Source of the DNA: DATGMS01 sp040905145
Lineage (GTDB): Bacteria; Bacteroidota; Bacteroidia; Cytophagales; Cyclobacteriaceae
Reading direction: 5' to 3'
Length of the DNA stretch: 63,683 nucleotides
Assembly: GCA_040905145.1 (NCBI GenBank)
Contig: JBBDSC010000011.1
Location: forward strand, 1-63,683
In this document: positions 27,134 to 36,465 of the stretch, one piece after another
Numbering within the stretch: the stretch's first letter is position 1
Layout: each line of letters opens with the position of its first letter
The notes under the pieces: model-generated
Told to the model about the DNA's origin: nothing
Database searches by the model: none
Seen by the model: the letters and a program-made list of their open reading frames with translations, nothing else
Program-made: the position numbers and the translations under genes

Positions 27134-28738
27134 TTATTTTACCAAGGATTTTAAAGAGGCTTCCTCACGGGCCCATTCCGGTATCGGAAATTGACGAATG
27201 GGCGAATACCGAATATAACTTTCGTAAATGTCTCCTTTTCCGGTAACTCTTGGATCATTGGTTTCCATGAGATATCCTCCCAATTGATTCCTGTGGGCCA
27301 ATAATTCCTCCCTGAAATCCGGATCATTGGCCAGATTGTTCAGGCAGCCCGGATCTTTTAGTATATCAAAGAATTCCTCTTCCGGCCTTTTGTCCACGGC
27401 CAGATGAAAATAAATCCCTATTTCGGGATCATTCCTTTGGCTGACCAGAAAATCCTGTGTAGGGCAGGCATCGATATCATGGTAGGCCCCATGCATCTCT
27501 CCCAAAGTGCCATTTTCTTCATACTTCTGGGGAGCGCCCGCAGGCCAGCGTTCTGGTTTGAAATTCCTGATATATAAATATTGATCGGTGCGTAAACTTC
27601 TTTGGGGATAGGTCTGGTTGTTCCATCGCGAACTGGAGTGTCTTTCCCGGGCTACGTAAACCCCATTTCGGGAAGGATCTACCATTCCTCCCTTATCACT
27701 GAGGAGGATGTTCATCAAACTTTGGCCCTCCAAGGGGTATTTTTCTGAAGGATGTTCTAAACCAACCGCTTCCAGGTAAGTTGGGAAAAGATCAATCAGG
27801 CTAACCACATCTTCCACTATCCGGTTGCCCAGGACTTTATCTCCCCACCGGATAGCCAAAGGTACATGGTTGCCAAATTCATATAAATTTGCTTTGGCCC
27901 GTGGAAAAGCCATGCCATTGTCGGAGGTGACTACGATAATCGTATTATCCAGTTCCCCCGCTTCCTCCAGCAGTAGCAACATTTGGCCCAGATGCTGGTC
28001 AAACCATTCAATTTCGAGTGCATAATCCAGAAGGTCATTGCGCACTTCTTCTGAATCAGGAAGAAAAGGAGGAACTTTCACGTCTTCCAAGCTTTTATCA
28101 GCTTTAAGTCCAGATCCTTTTTCAAACACTCTATGAGGTTCGCTGGCCCCGTACCAAAAACAAAAAGGTTTTCCTTCGGGACGGTTTTCCAAAAAGTCCG
28201 AAAAATTGGCAGCATAGTCGTTACTGGCTATCCCGCTGGTGGGAGTTTCCAATTTATGCTTATTAAACACGTCCCCTGCGGGGTTGCGTGCACGACCACT
28301 TATTTTCCAGTTTCCAGGGCCCCATCCTTTTTGGGTGTAGCCTACAAAATATCCTGCATCCTCAAGGATATCCGGGTAAACAATAAATTGCGTTGGAAAA
28401 GCACTGGCATGGGTACCTGCATCTTCTATTTGCCAGGTGTTTCTGCCAGTTAAAAGAGCTGCCCTGCTGGGGCTACAGCCGGGTGACGCGGCAAAAGCAT
28501 TGGTGAAAAGCACTCCCTCTCGGGCTATCCGGTCAAAAACGGGCGTATTTACCCAGTGGGCCCCATAGGCGGAGGCATGGGGATAGGATTGGTCATCGGA
28601 AATGGCAAAGAGTATGTTGGGGGGCTTTTGGATTTCTTTATCATCTATTTTATCCTTATTTTCTGTAAACCCGGGGCTGTCACATCCTGTAGTCATTAAG
28701 AACCCCCATAAAAAAATCAAGTTGTATAATTTTGGCAT
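27134..28738 (-). CDS. Lipoprotein sulfatase, heparan N-sulfatase-like
   Basis: A 534-residue type I sulfatase of the alkaline phosphatase fold. The signal peptide ends in a lipobox (MTTGC, cysteine 19). Metal-binding residues are in ISDDQSYPHASAYG, and the formylglycine motif is CSPSR (cysteine 88) followed by AALLTGR. The block VVTSDNGMAFPRAKANLY and the AEIEWFDQH-like stretch resemble the sulfamidase (N-sulfoglucosamine sulfohydrolase) branch. It needs a formylglycine-generating enzyme, not seen in this window. A substrate such as a sulfated marine or host glycan is likely but not shown. Confidence 0.88.
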   Translation of the reverse strand: MPKLYNLIFLWGFLMTTGCDSPGFTENKDKIDDKEIQKPPNILFAISDDQSYPHASAYGAHWVNTPVFDRIAREGVLFTNAFAASPGCSPSRAALLTGRNTWQIEDAGTHASAFPTQFIVYPDILEDAGYFVGYTQKGWGPGNWKISGRARNPAGDVFNKHKLETPTSGIASNDYAANFSDFLENRPEGKPFCFWYGASEPHRVFEKGSGLKADKSLEDVKVPPFLPDSEEVRNDLLDYALEIEWFDQHLGQMLLLLEEAGELDNTIIVVTSDNGMAFPRAKANLYEFGNHVPLAIRWGDKVLGNRIVEDVVSLIDLFPTYLEAVGLEHPSEKYPLEGQSLMNILLSDKGGMVDPSRNGVYVARERHSSSRWNNQTYPQRSLRTDQYLYIRNFKPERWPAGAPQKYEENGTLGEMHGAYHDIDACPTQDFLVSQRNDPEIGIYFHLAVDKRPEEEFFDILKDPGCLNNLANDPDFREELLAHRNQLGGYLMETNDPRVTGKGDIYESYIRYSPIRQFPIPEWAREEASLKSLVK

Positions 28739-28777
28739 ATTGGGTAATTTAAGTAAAACAATTTTTTCTGCTGGATT

Positions 28778-29158
28778 TTATTTAGGTTCAGGATTCAACC
28801 GTTTTGCCTCTGTGATGACAAAAATTAAAAGCACTCCCATTCCAACCTCTGAAACGTTCCGGTTGGAACCGATAAGGTTCTTGCCCACTATCAGGATGGT
28901 GATTGGTACCATATAAATCCAAAAAAGCACCATGTCTTTCGCTTTTTCCCATTTATCCAGATAGGTATCAAACTCCCCCTTCATGACCTCCATCAAATTT
29001 TGCATGCATATGACTTTTTGCAAAGCCATTCTGGTTTCAAAAATGTCCGATTGCAGGTTTTCACATCTATTGGAAATAAATTTATAGCCCTCGGAGAGCA
29101 ATCCTATGGTACTATCCAGTTTTTTTTCTTGGGATATGGCAGACATGGATGAAATCAT
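28778..29158 (-). CDS. Hypothetical protein with two C-terminal membrane segments
   Basis: A 126-residue protein that I do not recognise. The first 70 residues are charged and probably helical; two hydrophobic segments follow (about 76-95 and 104-116) separated by a short loop with GSNRNVSEVG. An alternative ATG four codons downstream exists. It lies between the lipoprotein sulfatase and the truncated deacetylase, with an AT-rich upstream region, and may be a separate unit. Nothing indicates function. Confidence 0.6.
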   Translation of the reverse strand: MISSMSAISQEKKLDSTIGLLSEGYKFISNRCENLQSDIFETRMALQKVICMQNLMEVMKGEFDTYLDKWEKAKDMVLFWIYMVPITILIVGKNLIGSNRNVSEVGMGVLLIFVITEAKRLNPEPK

Positions 29159-29315
29159 TTAGGAAATAAAATATTATTTACTTAATTCAGTTAGTCATAA
29201 TAACTATAGGTATTTGTAAATTTAAATATTTTTCCATCATTTTTTAGGATTCATCCCATTTTAATTCTGTGGATCAATAGTCATGACTATCGGCTTAAAG
29301 CAACGTCAGGCGGGA

Positions 29316-29831
29316 TTATGGGGTTACTGGAAAATCATTTAATTTTATTATCAACGCACATAGATTTACCCCAAATTTATCCCTGGCAATGCGTTGAGCA
29401 GCTTGCAAATCCTGCCGAAATTGATTTCCTGTTTGTCCATCTGCTAAGGTATAATAGTGGGAAAAAGTATGACTGCCCAGCTCTTGGCCACGGGTCAGAA
29501 GAATTTTCTCGATAAGCTCAGGGGCAAATAAAAAGGCCTCCTGAGCCGGATTCCTTTTAAGCCATTGATAAGCAGAAAGGTTTTGTTGAACATAAGAAGG
29601 TTTTTCCACTGGAGCATACTTCTCCCATTCCTGCAGATCTCCAGCAAAAAGCATTCCCACTGTGGCCCATGTTGCTTCTATCTGGAACTCTTCAAATAAA
29701 CGGAGGATTTTGGGTATAACTTCCTTGGTTTGAAGATAATATTTCTCATTGCCCTGAGTTTTTGCTTTATCAAACCTTCCCCAATGAAGTTCAAAATCCA
29801 AGGATATGGTAAAAACGGGCGTGTTAATCAT
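29316..29831 (-). pseudogene. Polysaccharide deacetylase, C-terminally truncated
   Basis: The first 155 codons match an NodB-type deacetylase: TISLDFELHWG (catalytic aspartate region, residues 9-19) and the metal-binding HTFSHYY (about residues 120-126). After KFGVNLCAL the sequence changes to an unrelated tail and stops at 171 residues, where relatives of this type run to about 300. The barrel would be incomplete, so I expect no activity. It starts 9 bases after the Wzy-like gene and is the last gene of the polysaccharide cluster, suggesting a deletion or rearrangement at the cluster edge. Confidence 0.75.
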
Positions 29832-29840
29832 AAATAAGAT

Positions 29841-31079
29841 TTAAGCCTCCGTGTTTTCCTTTTTTTTTCCTCTGGCAGCCAGCTTTTCCTTCATAAAATC
29901 CACGTTGGCTTTGTGACGGATAAACCGGATTTTCTTTTTGTATACCATCAGGTAAAATATAAACAGGATCAAGTAAATGATTGTCATATTTTTCATCCGC
30001 ATGGTAATCCCCATATTGCTAAGGGAGCTGGCAAAGGCAAAGGTTACCGGGATAAACATAAAAATGCTTGCCTTTAAAAATACAGGGGCATCGCGAAAAG
30101 CCTCCAGGGAAAAATTCCTGAGAAGAAAGAAAGTGAAGAATAGATAAAACAGATTTTCAAAAGAGGAGACAAATGCCACAAAATTATGGGCATCAAAAAA
30201 CAAGGGCCTATATAAGTAAGTAAATACCCGCATGGGAAGTGAATAGGAAGCCAAATCCACGGCAGAGCCCACCCTTCCCCTGTTCAAAAATTCGATTTGA
30301 GATTCAGCCAGCAATTCTATGGATTCAAAGGAAAAATCCTCCATCCCTAAAAACATCAAAGTTTGGTCACTAAAGTAAATGGCCCCCCCCATGGTAAGAA
30401 AAAACAGGGCAAACTTATATTGTCTTTTGATCTCGCTGTCCAGAATAATGGCCATGGTGGCTCCCCCCAGCATGGCCAGCCCCATATGTGGTCGGGCATA
30501 GTAAACAAAAAACAAAGCAATGGCCCCTTGCCACCATCTTTCCTTATAGTTTTGTATCGCAAAAACAAACCAGGCAATGCCCCAAAAACATAAAGCATCC
30601 TTCCCTACCCCCGAGGACCAAAAGTGCATATTGGGCAAATAAAAAATGGTGGGAAAGACGGCAATATTCAAAAATTTATAATTGGTAGGGAAATGTTTAC
30701 ACGTCATGACAAAAAGATACCTGATCCCGATAAAACCCAAGAATCCATACAGGATATTTCCAGTAATGTAAGCCAACCCAAAAATCTTACTGGGTATATA
30801 ATTTACCCAAAGGATAAACGTGGTGCTGACGCCGAAATATTTCATCCAGGTGGGATCTTTCACTACCACCTGCTCCATGGTAAACTCCCAGTAACCCCAG
30901 GAATCCCCTCCAAAATTCAGGATATAATAAGTATAAAAAAGACTGAAAAAAAAGTGGTAAAAAAGCAAGTAATTTAAATGGTTCTTATATTCTTCGGGCA
31001 CCCCAAATTTCCTAGCTATACTTTGATTGGTATTGACCAGGGCTACTAAAAGGACGGCGATGAGAAGGATATCTAACAC
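29841..31079 (-). CDS. Polytopic membrane protein, possible polysaccharide polymerase (Wzy-like)
   Basis: A 412-residue protein with about ten hydrophobic segments, a large loop near residues 235-275, and a basic C-terminal tail (KKKIRFIRHK, then ARGKKKEN). The HFWSSGVGKDALCFWG segment near residue 157 resembles the S-x-x-KD motif seen in EpsG/Wzy-like polymerases. It is placed among glycosyltransferase genes, where an O-unit polymerase or ligase is expected. Sequence alone does not separate polymerase from other cluster membrane proteins. Confidence 0.6.
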   Translation of the reverse strand: MLDILLIAVLLVALVNTNQSIARKFGVPEEYKNHLNYLLFYHFFFSLFYTYYILNFGGDSWGYWEFTMEQVVVKDPTWMKYFGVSTTFILWVNYIPSKIFGLAYITGNILYGFLGFIGIRYLFVMTCKHFPTNYKFLNIAVFPTIFYLPNMHFWSSGVGKDALCFWGIAWFVFAIQNYKERWWQGAIALFFVYYARPHMGLAMLGGATMAIILDSEIKRQYKFALFFLTMGGAIYFSDQTLMFLGMEDFSFESIELLAESQIEFLNRGRVGSAVDLASYSLPMRVFTYLYRPLFFDAHNFVAFVSSFENLFYLFFTFFLLRNFSLEAFRDAPVFLKASIFMFIPVTFAFASSLSNMGITMRMKNMTIIYLILFIFYLMVYKKKIRFIRHKANVDFMKEKLAARGKKKENTEA

Positions 31080-31187
31080 TAGTATAATAGTGTTTGAATA
31101 AAGATGGAATTTTTCAGCAAAGAAGTAACTTTATGCATTTAATCCGATAGCTGGTGTTTAATCAGGATGCTTTCCTCATAAAAATAT

Positions 31188-32255
31188 CTAAGCTAAGGCG
31201 TTGATATAAGTAGTGAAAATTCCCTGTACTGTATAATGATGCTGAACTGTTTTAGCTCCTGCTTTCCCCATTTGAACCCTTAATTCCTTGTCCGTTATCA
31301 ACTGGTCCAAATAGCTTATCCATTCGTTTTCATTGGCCGGTAAAAAACCATTCACACCCTGCAAAATCACATCTTTATTTACCCCTACAGGGGATCCTAC
31401 TACCGGTAATCCGCAGGCCATGTATTGGATCAGCTTATAAGCACATTTCCCCTTTTCCCAAGAGTTATCAGATAAAGGCATAATACCGATATCCAGTTTT
31501 TGTATTTCCATTACTTCCCCCTCCTCAGACCAGGAAACAAGTGTTTCTGTGCCAGAAAAGCCAATGGATTCTCCACCGCCGATGATGACCAGATCAAACG
31601 GCTGTTTTTTATTTAACTTTTCCAAAACCGATAGGATTCCCTTGAGGTGCTTAAGAGTGCTGGGAGAACCTATCCATCCTATCTTTGGCCGGGAATTTAT
31701 CCCTAATTTAGGGGAAGCGATATATCTTTCGGCATCTATAACCGTAGGTAAATATATAATTTCACGGGCTCCTGACTTTTTTGCTCTGCTTGCCAAATAA
31801 CCGTTGCCCACAAGGACCTTTTGGCTATATTTCATGATTTTATCAATCTTCCTTTTGTACATAAGCCGGACCCAGAAAAACCGATGCAGGTCATAATTAT
31901 GAAAAATCGCATCATCATAATCCACAATATATTTACCGCCCATTCGGCTGATCAAACTTTCTGCCCAGGAAGGAAGAAAAGGAAACAGCTCTTTTTCAAT
32001 AACGATGCGCTCATATTGATGAAAGGTAAAAAGCAGCAACATCCGATTCACATAACAGTTGAATACGTTAATCCAGGAAAGCCCTTTTCCAGCATACAAT
32101 TCTGATAAGTATTGGTCATTGAACAGGGGCTTTACTTCCACCTCCCAACCTTTTTCCCTTAGAAAGGGTAGAAACTGATAAGTCCTCAATCGGCTGCTGG
32201 CCCCCATACGGGAATAACGGGTAAGAAAAAGGATCTTCTTTTTGTATATTGTCAT
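31188..32255 (-). CDS. Glycosyltransferase, GT4-like
   Basis: A 355-residue GT-B-type transferase. The N-terminal half has FLTRYSRMGASSRLRTYQF, and the C-terminal half has IGWIGSPSTLKHLKG and then ACGLPVVGSPVGVNKD with a glutamine-tyrosine-methionine stretch preceding it (KLIQYMACG), the usual nucleotide-sugar site. Its start overlaps the previous gene by four bases (ATGA), so the two are coupled. Donor and acceptor are unknown; it should build the repeat unit of the cell-surface polysaccharide at the cytoplasmic face of the membrane. Confidence 0.85.
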   Translation of the reverse strand: MTIYKKKILFLTRYSRMGASSRLRTYQFLPFLREKGWEVEVKPLFNDQYLSELYAGKGLSWINVFNCYVNRMLLLFTFHQYERIVIEKELFPFLPSWAESLISRMGGKYIVDYDDAIFHNYDLHRFFWVRLMYKRKIDKIMKYSQKVLVGNGYLASRAKKSGAREIIYLPTVIDAERYIASPKLGINSRPKIGWIGSPSTLKHLKGILSVLEKLNKKQPFDLVIIGGGESIGFSGTETLVSWSEEGEVMEIQKLDIGIMPLSDNSWEKGKCAYKLIQYMACGLPVVGSPVGVNKDVILQGVNGFLPANENEWISYLDQLITDKELRVQMGKAGAKTVQHHYTVQGIFTTYINALA

Positions 32256-33454
32256 ACAATCGGCATCAGGGATTCCAGTGCATTCTTATAATCACTTACA
32301 CTTCTCGCTAGGGTAAAATGTTTTATAGCAAATTGACGGATGATTAATCTGTCGAAAAAAACCTGTTGTTCCATCCAAGCCAGGACCTTATCCACCTCCC
32401 CTTTTTTTTGATGATCGAATAGGTGTACAAAAGGTTTGTTTCCCAATAAATCCTCCGTATCTCCTATCCCTTTGGAGGCAATGGTAGGTAAGCCCATCAA
32501 GAGGTATTCCCCCAATTTAATAGGAGCCACCCCCTGCATGCTGAACATGGGCTCCCTAATGGCAAAAGCCATATCGGCAGCATTGAGCCAGGCAGGAATA
32601 TCCTCATAGGGACCCTTAATGATAGTCACCTGCTGATCTATGGTCTTAGGAATTCTGTTCTCCAAATAAGCATCCTCTCCGGTTAAAATTAAAAACCTGC
32701 TTTTGGGCTTTATCTTTGCTATTGCTTCAAATAAGTTAATCATGGACTCCCAGCCGTACTGTGGTCCCAAAGAACCACAATATACCATCAAAAGCTGCTT
32801 AGGGACCAATCCCAGCTTTTTTCTGAACCGTTCCCTTGTATTGCTATCCAACCCGAAAAAAAATTCATCCCTCCCATTGCTGACTTTAAAGAATTTCGAG
32901 GAAAACTTTTCACCTATATTTCTGAGGTGAATGCGATTGGCTTTATCCGAACGGGTAAGGACCAGGTCGGCCGTTCTTAACATTCGTGTTTCCTGTTTTT
33001 TTAAAAATTGATATTGGCATCCCTTGGTGTTCAATCCACTAAAATCTATCCGCTCTTCCAAAGGCAGTCCATCTGCATCAAAAATCACCTTTAGCCCCGA
33101 AGACGGGATAAAATTCACCATCATAGCGGGTAAGGTACTTCTGGGCATAAGGGTATTTATTCCGTGCTGTAGGATGTATCTTTTCAAGAACCCTACCCCT
33201 TTTACCAGCGTAATCAGTGTGCCAAACATAGGATGAGGTTTTCGGCTTATCCGGAAATGGGTATAAGATATCCCTTTCTCCTTTGCCAACTGGGCTAATT
33301 GTTCTTGTTTCTCTTTTTCAGCCCAGGAAAATTGGACCACATGAAAGCGACAATTGCTTTTCTGCTGCAGGCCAGAAAAGATGGGAAAGAAAAGGCTTTC
33401 CAGATAATTGGTCTGTGGGCCGTCCCAGGTGATAAAGAGTATCTTCTTTTTCAT
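32252..33454 (-). CDS. Glycosyltransferase, GT-B fold
   Basis: A 400-residue GT-B protein. The middle contains LLMVYCGSLGPQYGWESM and the C-terminal part IKLGEYLLMGLPTIASKG (about residues 325-342), resembling the E-x7-E donor site of group 1 transferases. The N-terminus KKKILFITWDGPQTNYLES is a typical first strand and glycine-poor loop. It lies 6 bases after one glycosyltransferase gene and overlaps the next. The sugar is unknown. Confidence 0.82.
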   Translation of the reverse strand: MKKKILFITWDGPQTNYLESLFFPIFSGLQQKSNCRFHVVQFSWAEKEKQEQLAQLAKEKGISYTHFRISRKPHPMFGTLITLVKGVGFLKRYILQHGINTLMPRSTLPAMMVNFIPSSGLKVIFDADGLPLEERIDFSGLNTKGCQYQFLKKQETRMLRTADLVLTRSDKANRIHLRNIGEKFSSKFFKVSNGRDEFFFGLDSNTRERFRKKLGLVPKQLLMVYCGSLGPQYGWESMINLFEAIAKIKPKSRFLILTGEDAYLENRIPKTIDQQVTIIKGPYEDIPAWLNAADMAFAIREPMFSMQGVAPIKLGEYLLMGLPTIASKGIGDTEDLLGNKPFVHLFDHQKKGEVDKVLAWMEQQVFFDRLIIRQFAIKHFTLARSVSDYKNALESLMPIV

Positions 33455-33460
33455 TTGATA

Positions 33461-34651
33461 TTAAAGGAGACCTTTCTCACGCAATAGCTCCTGATACAAT
33501 TGATGAACTTTTTCTACATATATTTTTGCACTGTATTTTTTTTTTGCCCGGGCAAGTCCCTTTGCTCCCATGTTTTTTCTTAATGCAGGCTGATCGATCA
33601 GCAGCTGCAGCTTTTCAGCAATCTGCTTCGGAGAATGCGAAGGCACCAAAAAACCGGTTTCCCCATCCACCACGATATCTTTCAGGCCTCCAACAGCGGT
33701 GGCAATCACCGGTAAACGATGGAACATGGCTTCGGCAGCCACTAGGCCAAAGCCTTCGTTATCAGAAACAATACAGAAGATATCCATCAAGCAGTAAAAA
33801 GGAGGTGTGTCCATTTGGGCACCAGGCATAATTAATTGATTTTTTAATCCTCTCTGGGCAGCCAGATCTTTGAGAAATTCCACATCCGGACCCTGACCAA
33901 CAATTAATATTTTTAATTTAGCATGATCAGGTAAAAGAGCAACTGCTTCTATAATATCAGAAAACAATTTCACCTTGTCCCTGATCCTTCCTACACTTCC
34001 AATAATTATATTAGTATTTGATAACCCCAATCTTTCCTTTAAAGACATAATTTCTTCCTCAAAAACTTTCCTGGGAATTTCCACTCCATTATTGATCAAC
34101 TGGATTTTACTTGCATTAATGTGGGCTATATTTGTGAGGTAATTAATAACTCCGGGAGCAATACCTATAACTCTATCCGCCACACTTGTCAACAATTTAA
34201 ACAGAAGATTGGCTTTATGGGACCTGTTTATGGGATCGGAGGTTTCTTCTGCAATAATTATCGGCACCCGTCCCAAAAACCCAGAAACAGTTGACATACT
34301 TACCCCTTCAAATACGGCCCCGTGAATGATATGTGGCTGAAAAGATCTGATCACCTGTATCACTTTTCTATATTGTGACCAATGAAAAGTATGCTTTAGT
34401 TTTCCTATAACTATGACCTCCACTCCTTCCATGGTAATTTCCTTTGGAATAGTACCACTTGCCTGTGTACATATAATCTTTTGTTCATAAACCTCTTTAT
34501 CCAAATATCTGGAAAGAGAAAGCCGAGTTCGCTCCACTCCCCCAGAGGATATGGTTTCAATGCAATGTAATACTCTGATTTTTTGGTTTCCCTCCAATAC
34601 GTGTAAATTTACTCTCCTCCCAATTCCTACTCCCAAACGAAAAATCGGCAC
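33461..34651 (-). CDS. Glycosyltransferase family 4
   Basis: Group 1 transferase with SSGGVERTRLSLSRYL near the N-terminus, IIGSVGRIRDKVKLF and a DNEGFGLVAAEAMFHRLPV block with the E-x7-E donor motif, ending in KKYSAKIYVEKVHQLYQ. The first available start is a GTG at 34651 (396 aa); the conserved domain begins about residue 24 (KIRVLHCIETI) and no ATG lies nearby, so a TTG or other rare start after the GGAGG-like sequence near 34595 is possible. It probably acts in the same polysaccharide pathway as its neighbours. Confidence 0.85.
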   Translation of the reverse strand: MPIFRLGVGIGRRVNLHVLEGNQKIRVLHCIETISSGGVERTRLSLSRYLDKEVYEQKIICTQASGTIPKEITMEGVEVIVIGKLKHTFHWSQYRKVIQVIRSFQPHIIHGAVFEGVSMSTVSGFLGRVPIIIAEETSDPINRSHKANLLFKLLTSVADRVIGIAPGVINYLTNIAHINASKIQLINNGVEIPRKVFEEEIMSLKERLGLSNTNIIIGSVGRIRDKVKLFSDIIEAVALLPDHAKLKILIVGQGPDVEFLKDLAAQRGLKNQLIMPGAQMDTPPFYCLMDIFCIVSDNEGFGLVAAEAMFHRLPVIATAVGGLKDIVVDGETGFLVPSHSPKQIAEKLQLLIDQPALRKNMGAKGLARAKKKYSAKIYVEKVHQLYQELLREKGLL

Positions 34652-34783
34652 AGGCTCTTGAAGGGAAGCGTTCGATTTTCATTCAAAAGATATTCTTCAT
34701 TTTTGAAAAAATTCAATCCTTTTTAATTTATTGTAATATCATTATCCTGAAAAATTTTATATCAGGTAAATCATTCTGCATAA

Positions 34784-35869
34784 TCAGGTAGTATCGTAAA
34801 CCTTCAGCAATCCTTTAATATAGCGATCTACCGAAAACCTTTCCTCGACCTCCTTTTTTGCTCTTGCTCCTATCAGAGATCTTTGCTTATCAGACATCTG
34901 GAATATTTTCAACATCATTTGGACCAGTTGATCTATGCGGTGGGGATCAATCAAGAAACCTGTCTTTCCCTCTTGGATTATTTCAGAAGGCCCACCTACT
35001 TTTGTCACTATACAGGGTAATTCAGAAACCATTGCTTCAACTAAAGCTATGGAGAATCCTTCAGAAAAGGAGGGCAATACGAAAGCATCTGCCTGTTTTA
35101 AATAAGGTATTACAGAACTTCTATATCCAGAAAAAAAAACCTGTTCACTGATATTTAATTCTTCACAAAGCCTACTTAGGATTTTCTTACTGGGCCCGTC
35201 TCCTACAATAATTAACCGCGCTTTCTCTGATCCTACCTGTCTAAGCACTTGACTAAAAGCCATTATCAAACTCTCTATATTTTTTATTGGGACCAATCTG
35301 CAAACTGTAATAAAAGTGAACATAACCGATTTAGAGAACAGCTGGTGATTGTCCGTTACCCTATTAATTTCAACTGGATTGTAAATTACCCGGATTTTAG
35401 ATGGGGGAACTTCTCCCATTTTCACTAAATTATCAGCCACCGCATGGGAAATTCCTATGACCAAATCAGCACATAAATAGGTCATTTTAAAAATAAACCG
35501 CCAAATCAGGTGATGCTGAGGAAAGCCAATCTCTTCTCCAATTTTTACAGGGACTCCTGCTAATTTAGCGGCTAGCAAGCCATGAAAATTGGCTTCTGCT
35601 CCTGAACAATGGACTACATCGGGAATTATGTTTTTAAATTGTGCTATCAGTTTCAAAACCAAGACCAGATTGGGTATTTTTACCGATTGATTTAAAAGGA
35701 TCACCTTTATGTTTGACTTTTCCAAAGATTCGGCCACAACCCCGCCATGCCCCAAGGTGATTATGGTCAAATCAATTCCCGCTTTTTTTGAAAATGCCTT
35801 GGAGGAAATCTCCAAGCGTTTTTCTACGCCACCAAAATTTAAAAAGGGAACAATTCTGACGATTTTCAA
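34784..35869 (-). CDS. Glycosyltransferase family 4
   Basis: A 361-residue group 1 transferase. Visible are FLNFGGVEKRLEI (acceptor-side loop), FTFITVCRLVPIKNIESLI, and PSFSEGFSIALVEAMVSELP with the E-x7-E donor site (about residues 273-292), ending in ERFSVDRYIKGLLKVY. The ATG sits on the tail of a decayed glycosyltransferase gene (35866 upward), so its original translational coupling partner is dead. Donor and acceptor are unknown. Confidence 0.87.
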   Translation of the reverse strand: MKIVRIVPFLNFGGVEKRLEISSKAFSKKAGIDLTIITLGHGGVVAESLEKSNIKVILLNQSVKIPNLVLVLKLIAQFKNIIPDVVHCSGAEANFHGLLAAKLAGVPVKIGEEIGFPQHHLIWRFIFKMTYLCADLVIGISHAVADNLVKMGEVPPSKIRVIYNPVEINRVTDNHQLFSKSVMFTFITVCRLVPIKNIESLIMAFSQVLRQVGSEKARLIIVGDGPSKKILSRLCEELNISEQVFFSGYRSSVIPYLKQADAFVLPSFSEGFSIALVEAMVSELPCIVTKVGGPSEIIQEGKTGFLIDPHRIDQLVQMMLKIFQMSDKQRSLIGARAKKEVEERFSVDRYIKGLLKVYDTT

Positions 35870-36453
35870 TAGGAAGGTGAATTCAATTCATTATATATTT
35901 TCTCATGCTTATTCGCCACCTTTTTAATATCAAATTTATTAATGGCATCGAAATAAGCTCTCTTGGTCCTGTTTTCTGTGATAGGCCAATTGTCAAGTAA
36001 GAAACGTGTTTTATGGGCCAATTCCTTTGCATTCCCTTTTAAAATTCAGATATGAATTCAGTTGCCAAATTTAAAATTCCAACTTGATTTTCACGATCGG
36101 AAACTAAAGAATATGGTTCTTTAGTGTAAGTACCACTGATTAAACAACTATAAATGGAATGTTGAATAATGGTACGGCTATCCTAGAGAAATTTCAGAAC
36201 CAGAAATATTCCTTTAATCGCTAAAGCCTCTAGTTGGCGTTTTAAATGTTCTGGGGCTTGATATATCACACAAACCATTGGTTCATATTCCCAGATATTT
36301 TTAACCAGTTCCAAAACACTTATTTCAGCTCTTCCTTGTGAAATGGTCTAAATTAGCGTAGGTTAACTTATAATAGTTAATAGTTCGAGGCAAAACATGA
36401 ACCCTATTATAGGTTGGAATAATAATTGAGATCAAGTAATTTGTACCTCCGGA
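35866..36453 (-). pseudogene. Glycosyltransferase gene fragments
   Basis: The minus strand carries successive pieces of glycosyltransferase sequence with no intact frame. After a GGAGGT site comes LISIIIPTYNRVHVLP, a GT2 N-terminus (about 36435-36390). Next is a piece reading YANLDHF and, in a second frame, RAEISVLELVKNIWEYEP, like the start of a GT4 protein. An in-frame TAG follows at 36183-36185. The frame resumes with SCLISGTYTKEPYSLV, breaks near 36040 (A-run) and ends with LAHKTRFLLDNWPITENRTK and a stop at 35866. It looks like at least two genes fused and decayed. Individual identifications are tentative; the loss of frame is clear. Confidence 0.65.
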
Positions 36454-36465
36454 TTCTCTCAATGT

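Noticed and set aside
22033..28738. Polysaccharide utilisation locus
   Set aside because: An epimerase and a sulfatase are present, but there is no SusC/SusD pair or glycoside hydrolase in this stretch, and genes of unrelated function lie between them.
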